Assembly (NCBI GenBank): GCA_029556545.1
Contig: JAKQEQ010000153.1
Location: forward strand, 1 to 43,347
Direction of reading: 5' to 3'
From: Candidatus Hydrogenedentota bacterium
GTDB taxonomy: Bacteria > Hydrogenedentota > Hydrogenedentia > Hydrogenedentales > JAGMZX01
Length of the DNA stretch: 43,347 bases
Of this stretch, positions 32,865 to 41,394 are shown piece by piece. Numbering within the stretch: position 1 is the stretch's first letter; each line of letters begins with the position of its first letter. A program made the position numbers and the translations under genes. Under the pieces are notes generated by a model. The model did not search any database, was not told the DNA's origin, and saw only the letters and a program-made list of their open reading frames with translations.

Positions 32865-33629
32865 TCATTCTCGGTTCCTTCGTCTTTTTCGGGTACGGTA
32901 AAGGCGTTCGGTGAAGCCGCCGTTTTTCTCGAAGGCTTTGGCCTGGGCCTCGACCTGCCGCCCGAGCAGTGCCGAGGCCACAGCGATTAGGACAAGAGCG
33001 GCGTTTGCGGCGATCTCGGGGTAGGTGGGCGGGGCACCCTGCTGGGTGGACCGAGTGGACCCGGTGGACTTGGTGGACGCGGGGGTTGTTGGGGCGCCGC
33101 CCGGTGCGCCCGAAGCACTCGACCCGCCGCCCGGCCCATCATTGGTCTTGGCTGACGCAGCCGGTCCACCCGGTCCACCCGGTCCACCGCGTCCCTGCCG
33201 CTCCCTCTCATAGACTTCCCGCACCCACGCGGCCACTTCGTCGGCGTTCTTGAGCCGTCGGTCGATCAGTTCTTGGCGGCGCGGGTCTTCGCGGGGCCAT
33301 ATCGGCAGGTTGCGATGTCTCAGGAAGTCCTCGTAATCCAGGCGCAGTTCGTCCAGACTTGCTCGGGCCACGTTGGTCAGTTTCATCTCCATTTTCTTGG
33401 ATGTGCCCGAGGCGCGGCTTCCCTCGGCGATATTCTGCACGCCCGACCGCGCGGCCTGGACCATATGGTCCGTTGTCCTGCTCGACTCATCGATATAGCG
33501 ATCACAGAAACGGACCGTCACGTCATAGACCAGCCGCGCGACCTGAAAGCTGCGCAAGCGCCGGAACCCGCCGTGCGGCGGGATCAGCGGCTCCCGCTCC
33601 CTGATGTCCAACCCTCCTCTCGACCGCAT
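32865..33629 (-). CDS. Four-helix-bundle 'suffix'-domain protein with repeat-derived linker
   Basis: A 254-residue protein. The first 110 residues are a four-helix-bundle domain (GGFRRLRSFQVARLVYDVTVRFCDRYI, then MVQAARSGVQNIAEGSRASGTSKK), related to the intervening-sequence proteins. The C-terminus (LGRQVEAQAKAFEKNGGFTERLYRTRKRR) is the suffix domain that marks this subgroup. Between them, about 60 residues are low complexity: GGPGGPGGP from one 9-bp array and STKSTGSTRSTQ from another in the opposite orientation. The linker is usually short, so repeat insertion has lengthened it. Function is unknown, possibly nucleic-acid binding. The ATG at 33629 is one of several possible starts. Confidence 0.82.
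   Translation of the reverse strand: MRSRGGLDIREREPLIPPHGGFRRLRSFQVARLVYDVTVRFCDRYIDESSRTTDHMVQAARSGVQNIAEGSRASGTSKKMEMKLTNVARASLDELRLDYEDFLRHRNLPIWPREDPRRQELIDRRLKNADEVAAWVREVYERERQGRGGPGGPGGPAASAKTNDGPGGGSSASGAPGGAPTTPASTKSTGSTRSTQQGAPPTYPEIAANAALVLIAVASALLGRQVEAQAKAFEKNGGFTERLYRTRKRRRNRE
33046..33081 (+). repeat. GTGGAC 9-bp tandem array inside the suffix-protein gene (antisense to it)
   Basis: Units GTGGACCGA, GTGGACCCG, GTGGACTTG, GTGGACGCG on the plus strand. The gene runs on the minus strand and translates the array as Ser-Thr-Xaa repeats (STKSTGSTRST). Confidence 0.9.
33161..33187 (-). repeat. GTGGACCGG 9-bp tandem array inside the suffix-protein gene (sense)
   Basis: Three identical units CCGGTCCAC on the plus strand, i.e. 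GTGGACCGG on the minus strand. They are inverted relative to the array 80 bases away. The gene translates this one as collagen-like Gly-Gly-Pro repeats. Confidence 0.9.
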
Positions 33630-33965
33630 CCGCCCGGTCCACAATCTCCCAAGAACCCGGCGCGAATCGTTGTTTGTGCGTCCCAGGGATCCGCTATTTC
33701 GATAAAGGCCCACCGCCCGAAACCGCCGTGGTTGTTCACGGCGGACGCCTATTGTAAGGCGCGAGCGGCGTCACGCCGGACCCAATCAGCGCGCGTCCCG
33801 GATGCACGCATGAAAACACAGCCCCGGCAAAGGTGTCAATTCCCGGCGCGGGCGGATTCGCAAGAGCGCACCCATCCGCCGGGATGACGGCGTGCACCGA
33901 TTTCCGCTATCGTAGGGGGGCCGATTTCAGATCAGGTTGGGCCAATCCTTATCGAGGGCGGATGT
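33630..33965. other. 336-bp intergenic region between divergent genes
   Basis: No gene is seen here. It holds the TTGACACC motif at 33808-33839, facing the four-helix-bundle suffix gene, and a GC-rich inverted repeat near 33730-33760 (CCGCCGTG...CACGGCGG). The promoter of the Pat-like gene should also be here but is not obvious. Confidence 0.5.
33808..33839 (-). promoter_or_regulatory. Second copy of the TTGACACC-N13-TGTTTTCATGC motif
   Basis: On the minus strand: ATTGACACC, 13 bases, TGTTTTCATGC. Both ends and the spacing match the motif before the ABC operon. It lies about 180 bases before the start of the four-helix-bundle suffix gene, whose real start could be further upstream. Confidence 0.45.
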
Positions 33966-36686
33966 ATGGCGTCCGAAGCGGAGCGGATCGAGGAGTGGCG
34001 GCTGCCGGAGCGGGAGCCGTTGCGGCCGCTGTTTGCGCCGCGGTCGGTAGCGGTGATCGGGGCGTCGGACCGACCGGAGAGCATCGGGCGGATACTGGTG
34101 CAGAACCTGATCAGTTCTCCGTTCGGCGGCACGGTCTATCCCGTTAATCCGAAATACCGCAACGTCCTCGGGATTCACGCGTACCCGACGGTGGCGGCGC
34201 TGCCTGATCCGGTGGATCTGGCGGTGATCGCGACGCGGGCAACGACGGTGCCGGACATCGTGCGGGAATGCGTCGACGCCGGGGTGAAGGCGGCGGTCAT
34301 CATATCGTCGGGGTTCCGGGAGACGGGCGATGCGGGACGGGCGCTGGAGGCGCGGATTCTGGCCGAGGCCCGTCGGGGCCCGATGCGCGTGCTGGGCCCG
34401 AACAGTTTCGGGATTATGAACCCGGTCTCGGGGCTGAACGCGACGTTCGCGCACGCGATGGTGCGCCCGGGGCCTGTGGGGTTCATCAGCCAGAGCGGCG
34501 CGCTGAATATGGCGGTGCTCGACTGGAGCCTGCGCGCAAACGTGGGGTTCAGCGCGTTCTTATGCGCGGGGTCGATGACGGATATCGGCTGGGGCGACCT
34601 GATCGACCATCTCGGGAATGACCTACGCACGCGGAGCATCGTCGTTTACATGGAATCCATCGACGACGCGCGATCATTCCTGTCGGCGGCGCGGCGGGTC
34701 TCGCTCAAGAAACCCATCATCATCCTGAAAGGCGGCGAGACCGAGGCGGCCGCGCGGGCGGCGGCGTCGCACGTGGGCGCGCTCGCGGGCAGCGATCAGG
34801 TTTTCGAGGCGGCGTTCCGGCGTTCGGGCGTGCTGCGGGTGCGCGACATCGAGAGCCTCTTCCGCATGGCGGAGGTGCTCGGCGTGCAGCCGCGCCCGAA
34901 GGGACCGCGCCTCACCATCCTCACGAATGCGGGCGGGCTGGGCATACTGGCGACGGACGCGCTCCTGAACGTGGGCGCGGAACTGGCGCCGCTGTCCGGC
35001 GAGACGATCGAGGCGCTGAACGCGGTGCTGCCGCCCCATTGGAGTCACAGCAACCCGATCAACGTGTACAGCGACGCGGACCTCGACCGCTACGCGCGCA
35101 CCATCGAGATTGCGGCGAACAACCCGGAGAGCGACGGGCTGCTGCTCATGCTGACGCCGCAGGCGATGATCGACCCGACGCAGACGGCGGAGCGGCTCAA
35201 GACGCTCAAGCTGCCCAAAGACAAGCCGATCCTGGCGTGTCTCATGGGCGGGGTGGCCCTCGCGACCTCCGAGGCCATCCTGAAGCAAGCGGGCATCCCG
35301 ACCTTTCCCTACCCGGACATCGCGGCGCGGGTCTTCTATTACATGTGGCGGTACACGTACAACCTCCGCGGACTCTACGAGACGCCCGCCCCCGCGCCGG
35401 AAGATGAAGCGCCGGACCCGGCGGCCGCGGCGACCATCATCGCGACGGCCCACGGCGAGGGCCGTATGCAGTTGACCGAGGCGGAATCGAAGGCGGTGCT
35501 CGCGGCATACGGCATCCCGGTGGTCGAGACGCGCGTGGCGGAGACGGAAGAAGAGGCCGTCGCCGCGGCGGCGGCGATCGGATATCCGGTGGCGCTGAAG
35601 GTTCTGTCGGACACGGTGGTCCACAAGTCCGAGCGCGGCGGCGTGAAACTGCACCTGAGCCGCGAGACCGAGGTTCGGGCGGCGTACCGGTCCTTGTGCC
35701 GCCGATTCCCCGAAGAAGACTTCCTCGGCGTCACGGTGCAGCCCATGGTGACCGCTCCGGGCTACGAATTGATCATAGGCAGCACGGTGGACGCGCAATT
35801 CGGTCCGGTCGTCCTCTTCGGCGCGGGCGGCTCTCTGGTCGACGTGCTGCGCGACCGCGCCGTCGCGCTCGCGCCGCTGAACCCGAGCCTCGCATTGCGG
35901 CTAATGGAGCAAACACGGGTATTCCACGCGCTTCGGCGCGGCCACGCGGGCCGCCCGATCGAGATGCCGCCGCTGCAACAGGCGCTCACGCGGCTCAGCA
36001 GGCTGATCCTCGACCACCCGCGCATTCGGGACATCGATATCAACCCGATGCTCGCCGGGCCGAACGTACTGATGGCGTTGGACGCCGCGATCATCCTGCA
36101 CCACCCCGCGACGCCCGATGCCGACCTCCCGAAACCCGTCATCCGCCCCTATCCGCGGCAGTACGTTACCCACGAGACGGTCAAGGGGATTCCGGTCACG
36201 TTTCGACCGATCCGCCCGGAGGACGAGCCGTTGATGGCGGCGTTTCACGAGGCCCTCTCCGACGATACGGTGTACTACCGCTTCCTCGTGCCCGTGCCGC
36301 TTAGCGTCCGAGTCCAGCACGAAACCCTCGCCGGCGTGTGCTCGATCGACTACAGCCGTGACATGGGGATCGTCGTCGAGCGCGCGCACCCCGAGACCGG
36401 CGCCCCCGAGATCGTGGCCGTGGGCCGCCTGAACCGCGTCCACGGCGCCAACGCGGCGGATTTCGCCCTCGTCGTGTGCGATCATTGCCAGGGACTTGGC
36501 TTGGGCCGCGCGTTGCTCCAGCGGCTTATCGACATTGGCCGCACCGAGGGCCTCGACCAGATCATCGGCACCATCCTTCCCGAGAACCGGCGCATGCTCG
36601 ACCTCTGCCGCAAACTCGGGTTCCGCCTCATCAAGCGCCCCGGCGAGGAAGTCACCGCCGTTTACCAATGCAAGTCACCCGACTGA
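33966..36686 (+). CDS. Acyl-CoA synthetase (NDP-forming)-like protein fused to GNAT acetyltransferase (Pat-like)
   Basis: A 906-residue protein with the layout of bacterial protein acetyltransferase Pat/PatZ. It has a CoA-binding domain ([20 protein letters not shown]), a succinyl-CoA ligase-like domain ([29 protein letters not shown]), an ATP-grasp domain ([42 protein letters not shown]) and a C-terminal GNAT domain ([37 protein letters not shown]). Pat proteins acetylate lysines, for example on acetyl-CoA synthetase. The His in ASHVGALAG, where ADP-forming synthetases have their catalytic His, is kept; it is reported lost in Escherichia coli PatZ, so synthetase activity cannot be excluded. 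It acts in the cytoplasm. Confidence 0.88.
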   Translation: MASEAERIEEWRLPEREPLRPLFAPRSVAVIGASDRPESIGRILVQNLISSPFGGTVYPVNPKYRNVLGIHAYPTVAALPDPVDLAVIATRATTVPDIVRECVDAGVKAAVIISSGFRETGDAGRALEARILAEARRGPMRVLGPNSFGIMNPVSGLNATFAHAMVRPGPVGFISQSGALNMAVLDWSLRANVGFSAFLCAGSMTDIGWGDLIDHLGNDLRTRSIVVYMESIDDARSFLSAARRVSLKKPIIILKGGETEAAARAAASHVGALAGSDQVFEAAFRRSGVLRVRDIESLFRMAEVLGVQPRPKGPRLTILTNAGGLGILATDALLNVGAELAPLSGETIEALNAVLPPHWSHSNPINVYSDADLDRYARTIEIAANNPESDGLLLMLTPQAMIDPTQTAERLKTLKLPKDKPILACLMGGVALATSEAILKQAGIPTFPYPDIAARVFYYMWRYTYNLRGLYETPAPAPEDEAPDPAAAATIIATAHGEGRMQLTEAESKAVLAAYGIPVVETRVAETEEEAVAAAAAIGYPVALKVLSDTVVHKSERGGVKLHLSRETEVRAAYRSLCRRFPEEDFLGVTVQPMVTAPGYELIIGSTVDAQFGPVVLFGAGGSLVDVLRDRAVALAPLNPSLALRLMEQTRVFHALRRGHAGRPIEMPPLQQALTRLSRLILDHPRIRDIDINPMLAGPNVLMALDAAIILHHPATPDADLPKPVIRPYPRQYVTHETVKGIPVTFRPIRPEDEPLMAAFHEALSDDTVYYRFLVPVPLSVRVQHETLAGVCSIDYSRDMGIVVERAHPETGAPEIVAVGRLNRVHGANAADFALVVCDHCQGLGLGRALLQRLIDIGRTEGLDQIIGTILPENRRMLDLCRKLGFRLIKRPGEEVTAVYQCKSPD

Positions 36687-36833
36687 TCGACGGACAGCGC
36701 GCGGCCGCGACGCATTGGCAAGTCACAAGCCCGGGGACAAGACCATTCAAGTCGGTCTTCCGTGTGCGCTTCACAGGAGGTCGGGCGTCCCGCCCCACAA
36801 AGATGGGGGGCAGGATGCCCTCCGCTCCTGATT

Positions 36834-36866
36834 CCCTCGCCCCGAGGGAGAGGGTCAGGGTGAGGG
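36834..36866 (+). repeat. REP-like palindrome, copy 2, in a 343-bp gap
   Basis: CCCTCGCCCCGAGGGAGAGG then GTCAGGGTGAGGG, matching the copy at 17359 in order and orientation. The surrounding gap (36687-37029) also holds GC-rich stretches such as GGGCGTCCCGCCCC and GGGGGGCAGGATGCCC that look like further decayed repeat material. I see no gene in this gap. Confidence 0.75.
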
Positions 36867-37029
36867 TTCATTGGCCGGCGACAGGTGCGCGCGGGGGGTG
36901 TTTCGTGGTAGTCTGTGGGGCGTCGGTAGAAGGGGTCCGGGCGTGTGAGGCGTCCGCGAGAAACGCGTTCCGCGGGGGATGCCGCTTCCTGTGGAGCGCG
37001 CGGGATACGTCGCGAGGAGTTGTGCCCGT

Positions 37030-37965
37030 ATGCTTGCGATCCTGCTCGTGGGGATATGCTGCGTCGAGGTGGCGCTGTACCTCGGCATATCGTTGTTACT
37101 CGGGGCATGGGACCGGTTGTCCGCCGGCCAGTTGGCGCTGGTGGTGGCACTGGTCTACGTCGGCATTCGACTGGCGCTAATCGTGCTCACGTTCTTTCTG
37201 GCGTGGGTCTTTCGGTCGCCGCGGCCGCCGGAGATGAAGCTTCACGTTTTGGGCGCGCTTCGCCTGATGCTCGGCGAGTGTCGCGCCTTTTTCACAACCT
37301 TCTTCATGCTGGTGCCCTTTCAGATTCTGCTGCGTCGTCGCGATCCCAAGGGGCCGTGTCCGGCAGGGCAGCGGCCCGTGGTATTAGTCCATGAAATCTT
37401 CTGCAACGGGGGATACTGGCGTCCTCTCATCCGCTACTTGCGACGGCACGGGATTAGCCACTGCTACACGATCAATCTGGAGCCGCCGCTGGCGAGCATC
37501 AATCGCTACGCACGGGACCTTGCGCAATACGTCGAGGAGGTGTGCGCGACGGCGCAGGCCGAGCAGGTAATCGTGGTGGGCCACGGCATGGGCGGGCTGG
37601 TGGGCCGGGCCTATGTTCAGCGCGGCGGCGGCGACAGGCGGGTGGCGAAGATCATCACGATCGCGACGGCGCATCACGGCAGCTATCTGGCCTATTGCGC
37701 GGCGGGCCAGAACGTGCACCAGATGCGGCCCGGCAGCGTATGGATCGAGGGGCTCAACGCGGAACCGGCGGCGGCCGTGTCGATGACATGCATCGCAAGC
37801 ATCGACGACAACCTGGTTGCGCCGCAGGACAGCGCGCAGTTGCCGCACGCGCGCAATCACGTGATAAGCGGGGTGGCGCACATCGCGATGCTGTACGCGC
37901 GGCGCGTGCATGCCTTGGCGCTGCGGGAAATCCGCGAGGCGTGCCTGGGGGACCACGTGGCATGA
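37030..37965 (+). CDS. Membrane-anchored alpha/beta-hydrolase (lipase-like) lacking the nucleophile serine
   Basis: A 311-residue protein with two N-terminal membrane segments (LAILLVGICCVEVALYLGIS and LALVVALVYVGIRLALIVLTFFLAWV) and a lipase-like domain. VVLVHEIFCNGGYW is the oxyanion strand. The nucleophile elbow reads VVGHGMGGLVGR: Gly (G186) occupies the place of Ser in GHSMGG. A likely Asp (SIDDNLV) and His (GVAHIAM) of the triad remain. The change is AGC to GGC, one base. The domain resembles triacylglycerol lipase/PGAP1-like proteins that act on lipids at the membrane. The start at 37030 has GAGGAG ten bases upstream; an earlier ATG at 36979 lacks a good site. Confidence 0.78.
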   Translation: MLAILLVGICCVEVALYLGISLLLGAWDRLSAGQLALVVALVYVGIRLALIVLTFFLAWVFRSPRPPEMKLHVLGALRLMLGECRAFFTTFFMLVPFQILLRRRDPKGPCPAGQRPVVLVHEIFCNGGYWRPLIRYLRRHGISHCYTINLEPPLASINRYARDLAQYVEEVCATAQAEQVIVVGHGMGGLVGRAYVQRGGGDRRVAKIITIATAHHGSYLAYCAAGQNVHQMRPGSVWIEGLNAEPAAAVSMTCIASIDDNLVAPQDSAQLPHARNHVISGVAHIAMLYARRVHALALREIREACLGDHVA

Positions 37966-38028
37966 GCATCTTGCTCATGGTCTTATCCGCCCGCGGCGAA
38001 CACGGGCGGGCCGCCGCTGCCACAACCG

Positions 38029-38658
38029 CTACGGGGTAGGCGGTTCGTAGCCTTCGACGAGGTCCGGCGCGACCTTCTCCTGCATGTGTTCGGGTGTGAA
38101 GTGCCGCGGGTCGATGCGCTGCTCGGTGAGGGGTCCGCCTTCCTTGCCGGCGGTAAGCATCGCGTCTTCGACGACGTAGAAGAATTTCGCCTTCGATCCT
38201 TCGTTCAGACGGAGCTTGCCGCTGATGAGAACGGGCTCCTTATACCGGTTCGCGGTCCGGCCTTCGGCCATCTGCACGAGCACCACGTCCTCGCGCGGCG
38301 GCATATTGCAGAAGTAGCACTCGATCGGCAGCGGCAGGAGGAGGAAGTCGGTCATGTCGCGGTACCGGTCGATGGGGACCATGAACCCGACGATGTCGAC
38401 CGGCGTTTCGTTTCGGGCCATGAGTTCGTCCTTGAACGTCGGGCCTTCGCGGCGGGTCCATTTCGTGTCGCGCACCAGTTTCCAGCTCAGGAGCTTGTAG
38501 CCGCGGGCGGCGCGTTGCTCCTCGGCCTGCGCGCGCATGCGCGTGTAATACTCGACGTTGCGGCCGAGTCCGAACATGTAATTCGCGAACAACGCCACGA
38601 GCAGAATGGCGACAATGCCCCCGAGCATCGCCAGGTCGCGTTTGGCTCGTCTTCGCAC
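38029..38658 (-). CDS. DUF3299-like membrane-anchored periplasmic protein
   Basis: A 209-residue protein with one N-terminal membrane segment (LGGIVAILLVALFANYMFGLG). The periplasmic part has the DUF3299 pattern VDIVGFMVPIDRYRDMTDFLLLPLPIECYFCNMPPREDVVLVQM, with a Cys-x-x-Cys pair (CYFC). It is the third gene after an ATPase and an FtsX-type permease. The GTG start was chosen as it gives a positively charged N-terminus and has AAGGAG 12 bases upstream; it lies 16 bases after the permease stop. From memory, Pseudomonas aeruginosa PA4064-PA4066 has the same gene order and responds to zinc shortage; this has not been checked here. Confidence 0.72.
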   Translation of the reverse strand: MRRRAKRDLAMLGGIVAILLVALFANYMFGLGRNVEYYTRMRAQAEEQRAARGYKLLSWKLVRDTKWTRREGPTFKDELMARNETPVDIVGFMVPIDRYRDMTDFLLLPLPIECYFCNMPPREDVVLVQMAEGRTANRYKEPVLISGKLRLNEGSKAKFFYVVEDAMLTAGKEGGPLTEQRIDPRHFTPEHMQEKVAPDLVEGYEPPTP

Positions 38659-38674
38659 GGTGTCCGATTGCTCC

Positions 38675-40060
38675 TTATGCGCGCGCGAGGTCGCGGGCGA
38701 CGTCCGCCCGGTACGCCTGCCAGGCCGGCAGCACGCCCGCGAGCATCCCGACAAACAGGATGACGCCATAGGCGTTCAGGGCGTCGCGGCCCAGGGTAAA
38801 CGCGCCGATAGTCATGCCGAACCGGGCGCTCATGAACGCGCTCAGGCCGTAGGTCGTCGCGCCGCCCAGCAGCCACCCGAGACCGATGCCGAGGAGCGTG
38901 ACCCAGAACGCCTCGATGAGGATGGCCCCAAAAATCTCGTAGGCCGATGCCCCAAGCGCGCGCATGATAGCGAGATCGCGGCGCCGCTGTAAAATCGAGA
39001 GGTAGAGACCGATGAGAATCGACAGCGCGGATACGACCACAACGAGGTAGCCCACGGCGAGCAGCACCGTCTTGGCCGTGCTCAGCAGTTGGTCGTAAAG
39101 CCGCTCGATGACTTGAATCGGGATGTCCGCCGCCGCGTTGTACTTCCGGTTCACGAGGTCCTTGAAGTAGAACCGGTCTCCGGGACTGTCCAGTTGCACG
39201 AGCACCGCCGTCACCTGGTCCGCGGCATGCGTCTGCTGCTCCTGCGGCGATGTCCCAGATTGCTCGTGTGCGTGCTCGTGCTCACGCTCGAGTTCGTACT
39301 CGTACTCGTGCTCGCACTCGTCCACGTGATCATGATCCGCGTGGTCATCTTCCTCCGCACCATGCCACTCGGGGAAATGGCCCGCTTCTCCATGTATCTC
39401 CCATACGGAATGGATATCGGTGAACAGAGCACGATCGTTGGGCGAATTCGAGGGCTGCAAGATGCCGACAACCATGTACGGCGTATCCGCGTGGCTGTGC
39501 CCGCCCACCTGTTCGAGCACGCGCTCCGAGAGTTCGATGAAGCCGTGTGTGCCGACGACCTGATCGCCGAGTATCACGCCCGTCGTGCGCGCCACATGCG
39601 CGCCGAGCACAATCTCCATCGGGGCTTCGAAGTTGCGTCCTTCGGCGAAGGCGAGGACGCGGGCGCGTTCCTCGGTGCGCACGTCGAGGCGCGTATGTTC
39701 GAGATACTCGCTCGTCGTACCGACGATCGGGAACCCCTGGAAGCTGTCGCCGATGCCGATGGGGAACGCGGCATGCACGAATTCCTCTTCGCGGATGGCC
39801 TCGTACACGTCGAGCGCGATATTGCCCGGCGGGCGGTCCATGAAATACACGGCGCACAGGACCAGTTGCAGGGCGCTGCCCTTCGCGCCGACGACGATGT
39901 CGAAGGTCTGGCCCTCTTCCTCGAACCGTTTCCGCGTTTCATCGCGTAAGGTGAGGACCGCCGTGATCAGGGCGACGCCGAGGGCGACCGAGAGCATCGT
40001 CAAGACGGTTGTCAGCTTGCGGTGCCAGAGGTAGGTCCACGCGATGCGCCAGAGGCTCAT
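38675..40060 (-). CDS. FtsX/MacB-type ABC permease with His-rich periplasmic insertion
   Basis: A 461-residue permease with TM1 near residues 17-37 (TVLTMLSVALGVALITAVLTL) and three C-terminal membrane segments (LLAVGYLVVVVSALSILIGLYL, AFWVTLLGIGLGWLLGG, YGVILFVGMLAGVLPAW). The large periplasmic domain contains a stretch at residues 223-267 with more than ten His and many Asp and Glu (HADHDHVDECEHEYEY). Such loops bind zinc, nickel or copper. LolCE/MacB-type permeases transmit force to periplasmic partners rather than importing a solute. The gene start overlaps the ATPase gene by ATGA, and the DUF3299 gene follows. Confidence 0.85.
   Translation of the reverse strand: MSLWRIAWTYLWHRKLTTVLTMLSVALGVALITAVLTLRDETRKRFEEEGQTFDIVVGAKGSALQLVLCAVYFMDRPPGNIALDVYEAIREEEFVHAAFPIGIGDSFQGFPIVGTTSEYLEHTRLDVRTEERARVLAFAEGRNFEAPMEIVLGAHVARTTGVILGDQVVGTHGFIELSERVLEQVGGHSHADTPYMVVGILQPSNSPNDRALFTDIHSVWEIHGEAGHFPEWHGAEEDDHADHDHVDECEHEYEYELEREHEHAHEQSGTSPQEQQTHAADQVTAVLVQLDSPGDRFYFKDLVNRKYNAAADIPIQVIERLYDQLLSTAKTVLLAVGYLVVVVSALSILIGLYLSILQRRRDLAIMRALGASAYEIFGAILIEAFWVTLLGIGLGWLLGGATTYGLSAFMSARFGMTIGAFTLGRDALNAYGVILFVGMLAGVLPAWQAYRADVARDLARA
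39262..39320. repeat. GAGTAC/GAGCAC hexanucleotide array encoding the His/Glu/Tyr stretch
   Basis: On the minus strand the coding repeat is GAG-CAC or GAG-TAC (Glu-His, Glu-Tyr), giving EHEYEYE and EHEHAHE. The same GAGTAC hexamer forms an array at 43323-43343 near the end of the window. Confidence 0.8.
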
Positions 40061-40722
40061 GATCGGGCCTCCTCGCGGATGAGCACCGAGCAGTCGAATT
40101 GGTTCGGCAACCGGTGCGCCAGCCCGCGTTCATGCGTCACGAGCAGAAAGGTAACATGGGCCTCGTCGCACACTTCGAGCAGCAACTCCATGACCGCCTG
40201 CGCGTTTTTCGGGTCGAGGCTGCCGGTGGGTTCGTCCGCCACGACGATCTTGGGCCGGTTCGCCAACGCCCGCGCAATCGCGACGCGCTGCTGTTCGCCC
40301 ACGCTCATGGTGGCGGGCCTGCTGTGCCGCCGGTGTTCGAGGCCGACCCGTTCGAGCAGTTCCCGCGCGCGGGACCGCCATTCGGATGACGGGACCGTGT
40401 CGCTGAACCGCATGGCGAGCATGATGTTCTGGAGCGCGGTGAACGGCGCGAGGAGGTTGAACGTCTGGAAGACGAATCCGAAGCGCTCGCCGCGGAAATG
40501 GTCCATCGCCGCGTCGCCCAGCTTGTGCGTCTCGACGCCGTCCACGACGACCCGGCCCGCGTCCGGCGTGAGCAGCCCGCTGATGAGGTTGAGCATGGTG
40601 CTTTTGCCGCATCCGCTCGGCCCCCATAGCGCCACGTGCGCGCCCGCGGGCGCGTGGAAGTGTTCGCAATGAAACACGACGCCCGGACCGAGGCGACGTT
40701 GACACTGCTCGAGGGTAATCAT
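40057..40722 (-). CDS. LolD/MacB-type ABC transporter ATPase
   Basis: A 221-residue ATPase. Walker A is GPSGCGKST, the signature is MSVGEQQR (the third position is Val where LolD has Gly), Walker B is IVVADEPTG, and the H-loop is LLVTHERGL. The length and GEQQRVAIARAL are typical for the LolD/MacB/FtsE group. It would power the FtsX-type permease encoded by the overlapping next gene. It is the first gene of a three-gene unit with the permease and DUF3299 protein. A 251-bp gap upstream should hold the promoter; no clear metal-regulator box was recognised. Confidence 0.9.
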   Translation of the reverse strand: MITLEQCQRRLGPGVVFHCEHFHAPAGAHVALWGPSGCGKSTMLNLISGLLTPDAGRVVVDGVETHKLGDAAMDHFRGERFGFVFQTFNLLAPFTALQNIMLAMRFSDTVPSSEWRSRARELLERVGLEHRRHSRPATMSVGEQQRVAIARALANRPKIVVADEPTGSLDPKNAQAVMELLLEVCDEAHVTFLLVTHERGLAHRLPNQFDCSVLIREEARS

Positions 40723-40973
40723 GCGCGGCGTTTTCCAGGGCCGGGAACGGCGGGATGCTACCTCTATTTATCGCCGCGACACACTACCAACACCGCGGCG
40801 CACCACCACAAAATCAATCGGGTGCATTCTAGCCGCCGAAGCGCGGGCAGTCAACGCGAAATGCGCGGCGCGGGACGTTGCCAAAGGACACGACACTCCA
40901 CTGCGATCCATGAATCCGAAATGCCCGCTCTTCCCGGAATCCGTTCCACGCGGTTTGAAAAGCATGGCGAACC

Positions 40974-41120
40974 TCACGGGTCGGCGGTGAACAAGGCGAT
41001 CAGCAACGCCACCGGCAGCGCCAGCGTCGCCAGAATCGTAAACATCAGGCTGAGCAGCCAACCGAAGAACACGACCGACGCCGTCCCCATCCCTTTTTCG
41101 TCGTCCTCGAAGAAGCCCAT
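40974..41120 (-). CDS. Small membrane protein (48 aa)
   Basis: The frame reads MGFFEDDEKGMGTASVVFF and then a long hydrophobic stretch (GWLLSLMFTILATLALPVALLIALF). An acidic N-terminus precedes one long or two short membrane segments. AGGAG lies 11 bases before this ATG; an ATG seven codons earlier is possible. It precedes the ABC ATPase gene by 250 bases on the same strand in reverse order, i.e. it is downstream of the NagB-type gene. Function is unknown. Confidence 0.55.
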   Translation of the reverse strand: MGFFEDDEKGMGTASVVFFGWLLSLMFTILATLALPVALLIALFTADP

Positions 41121-41241
41121 CGCCGCGTTATCTCCTGCCATTGCGCCGCGCCCGCATACGCGCGGCCCGCACGAAGGTAATACTACAGCGGGGGCCTTGG
41201 GTTCCACATGCGCGCCCAGCCGCTCGCTCCGGAGGAGAGGG

Positions 41242-41262
41242 TTTAGGGTTTAGGGTTTAGGG
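41242..41262 (+). repeat. (TTTAGGG)3 repeat, copy D
   Basis: Three perfect heptamers in the gap between the small membrane protein and the NagB-type gene. No four-helix-bundle gene is visible here. The rest of the gap (41142-41394) holds nothing I recognise. Confidence 0.95.
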
Positions 41263-41394
41263 TGACGGTTGGTAGCTGGAGCCCTTCAATCGGGGTTGTG
41301 GCGCGGTTCCTGCGTTCGTCACGCGCGGCGCAGTCCGGCAAAGGCAGAGAGGGTTGCGCACTATCGAGGCAGGCGCCGCGCGGTTCGCGGTGCG

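Noticed and set aside
40057-40722. ABC ATPase as inactive because of the SVGEQ signature
   Set aside because: Walker A, Walker B and the H-loop are intact and one substitution in the signature is tolerated in this group.
25283-41262. TTTAGGG arrays as true telomeres or eukaryotic contamination
   Set aside because: All are short, internal, and flanked by continuous bacterial genes; one array forms the end of a bacterial gene. The pattern fits an internal repeat rather than a chromosome end.
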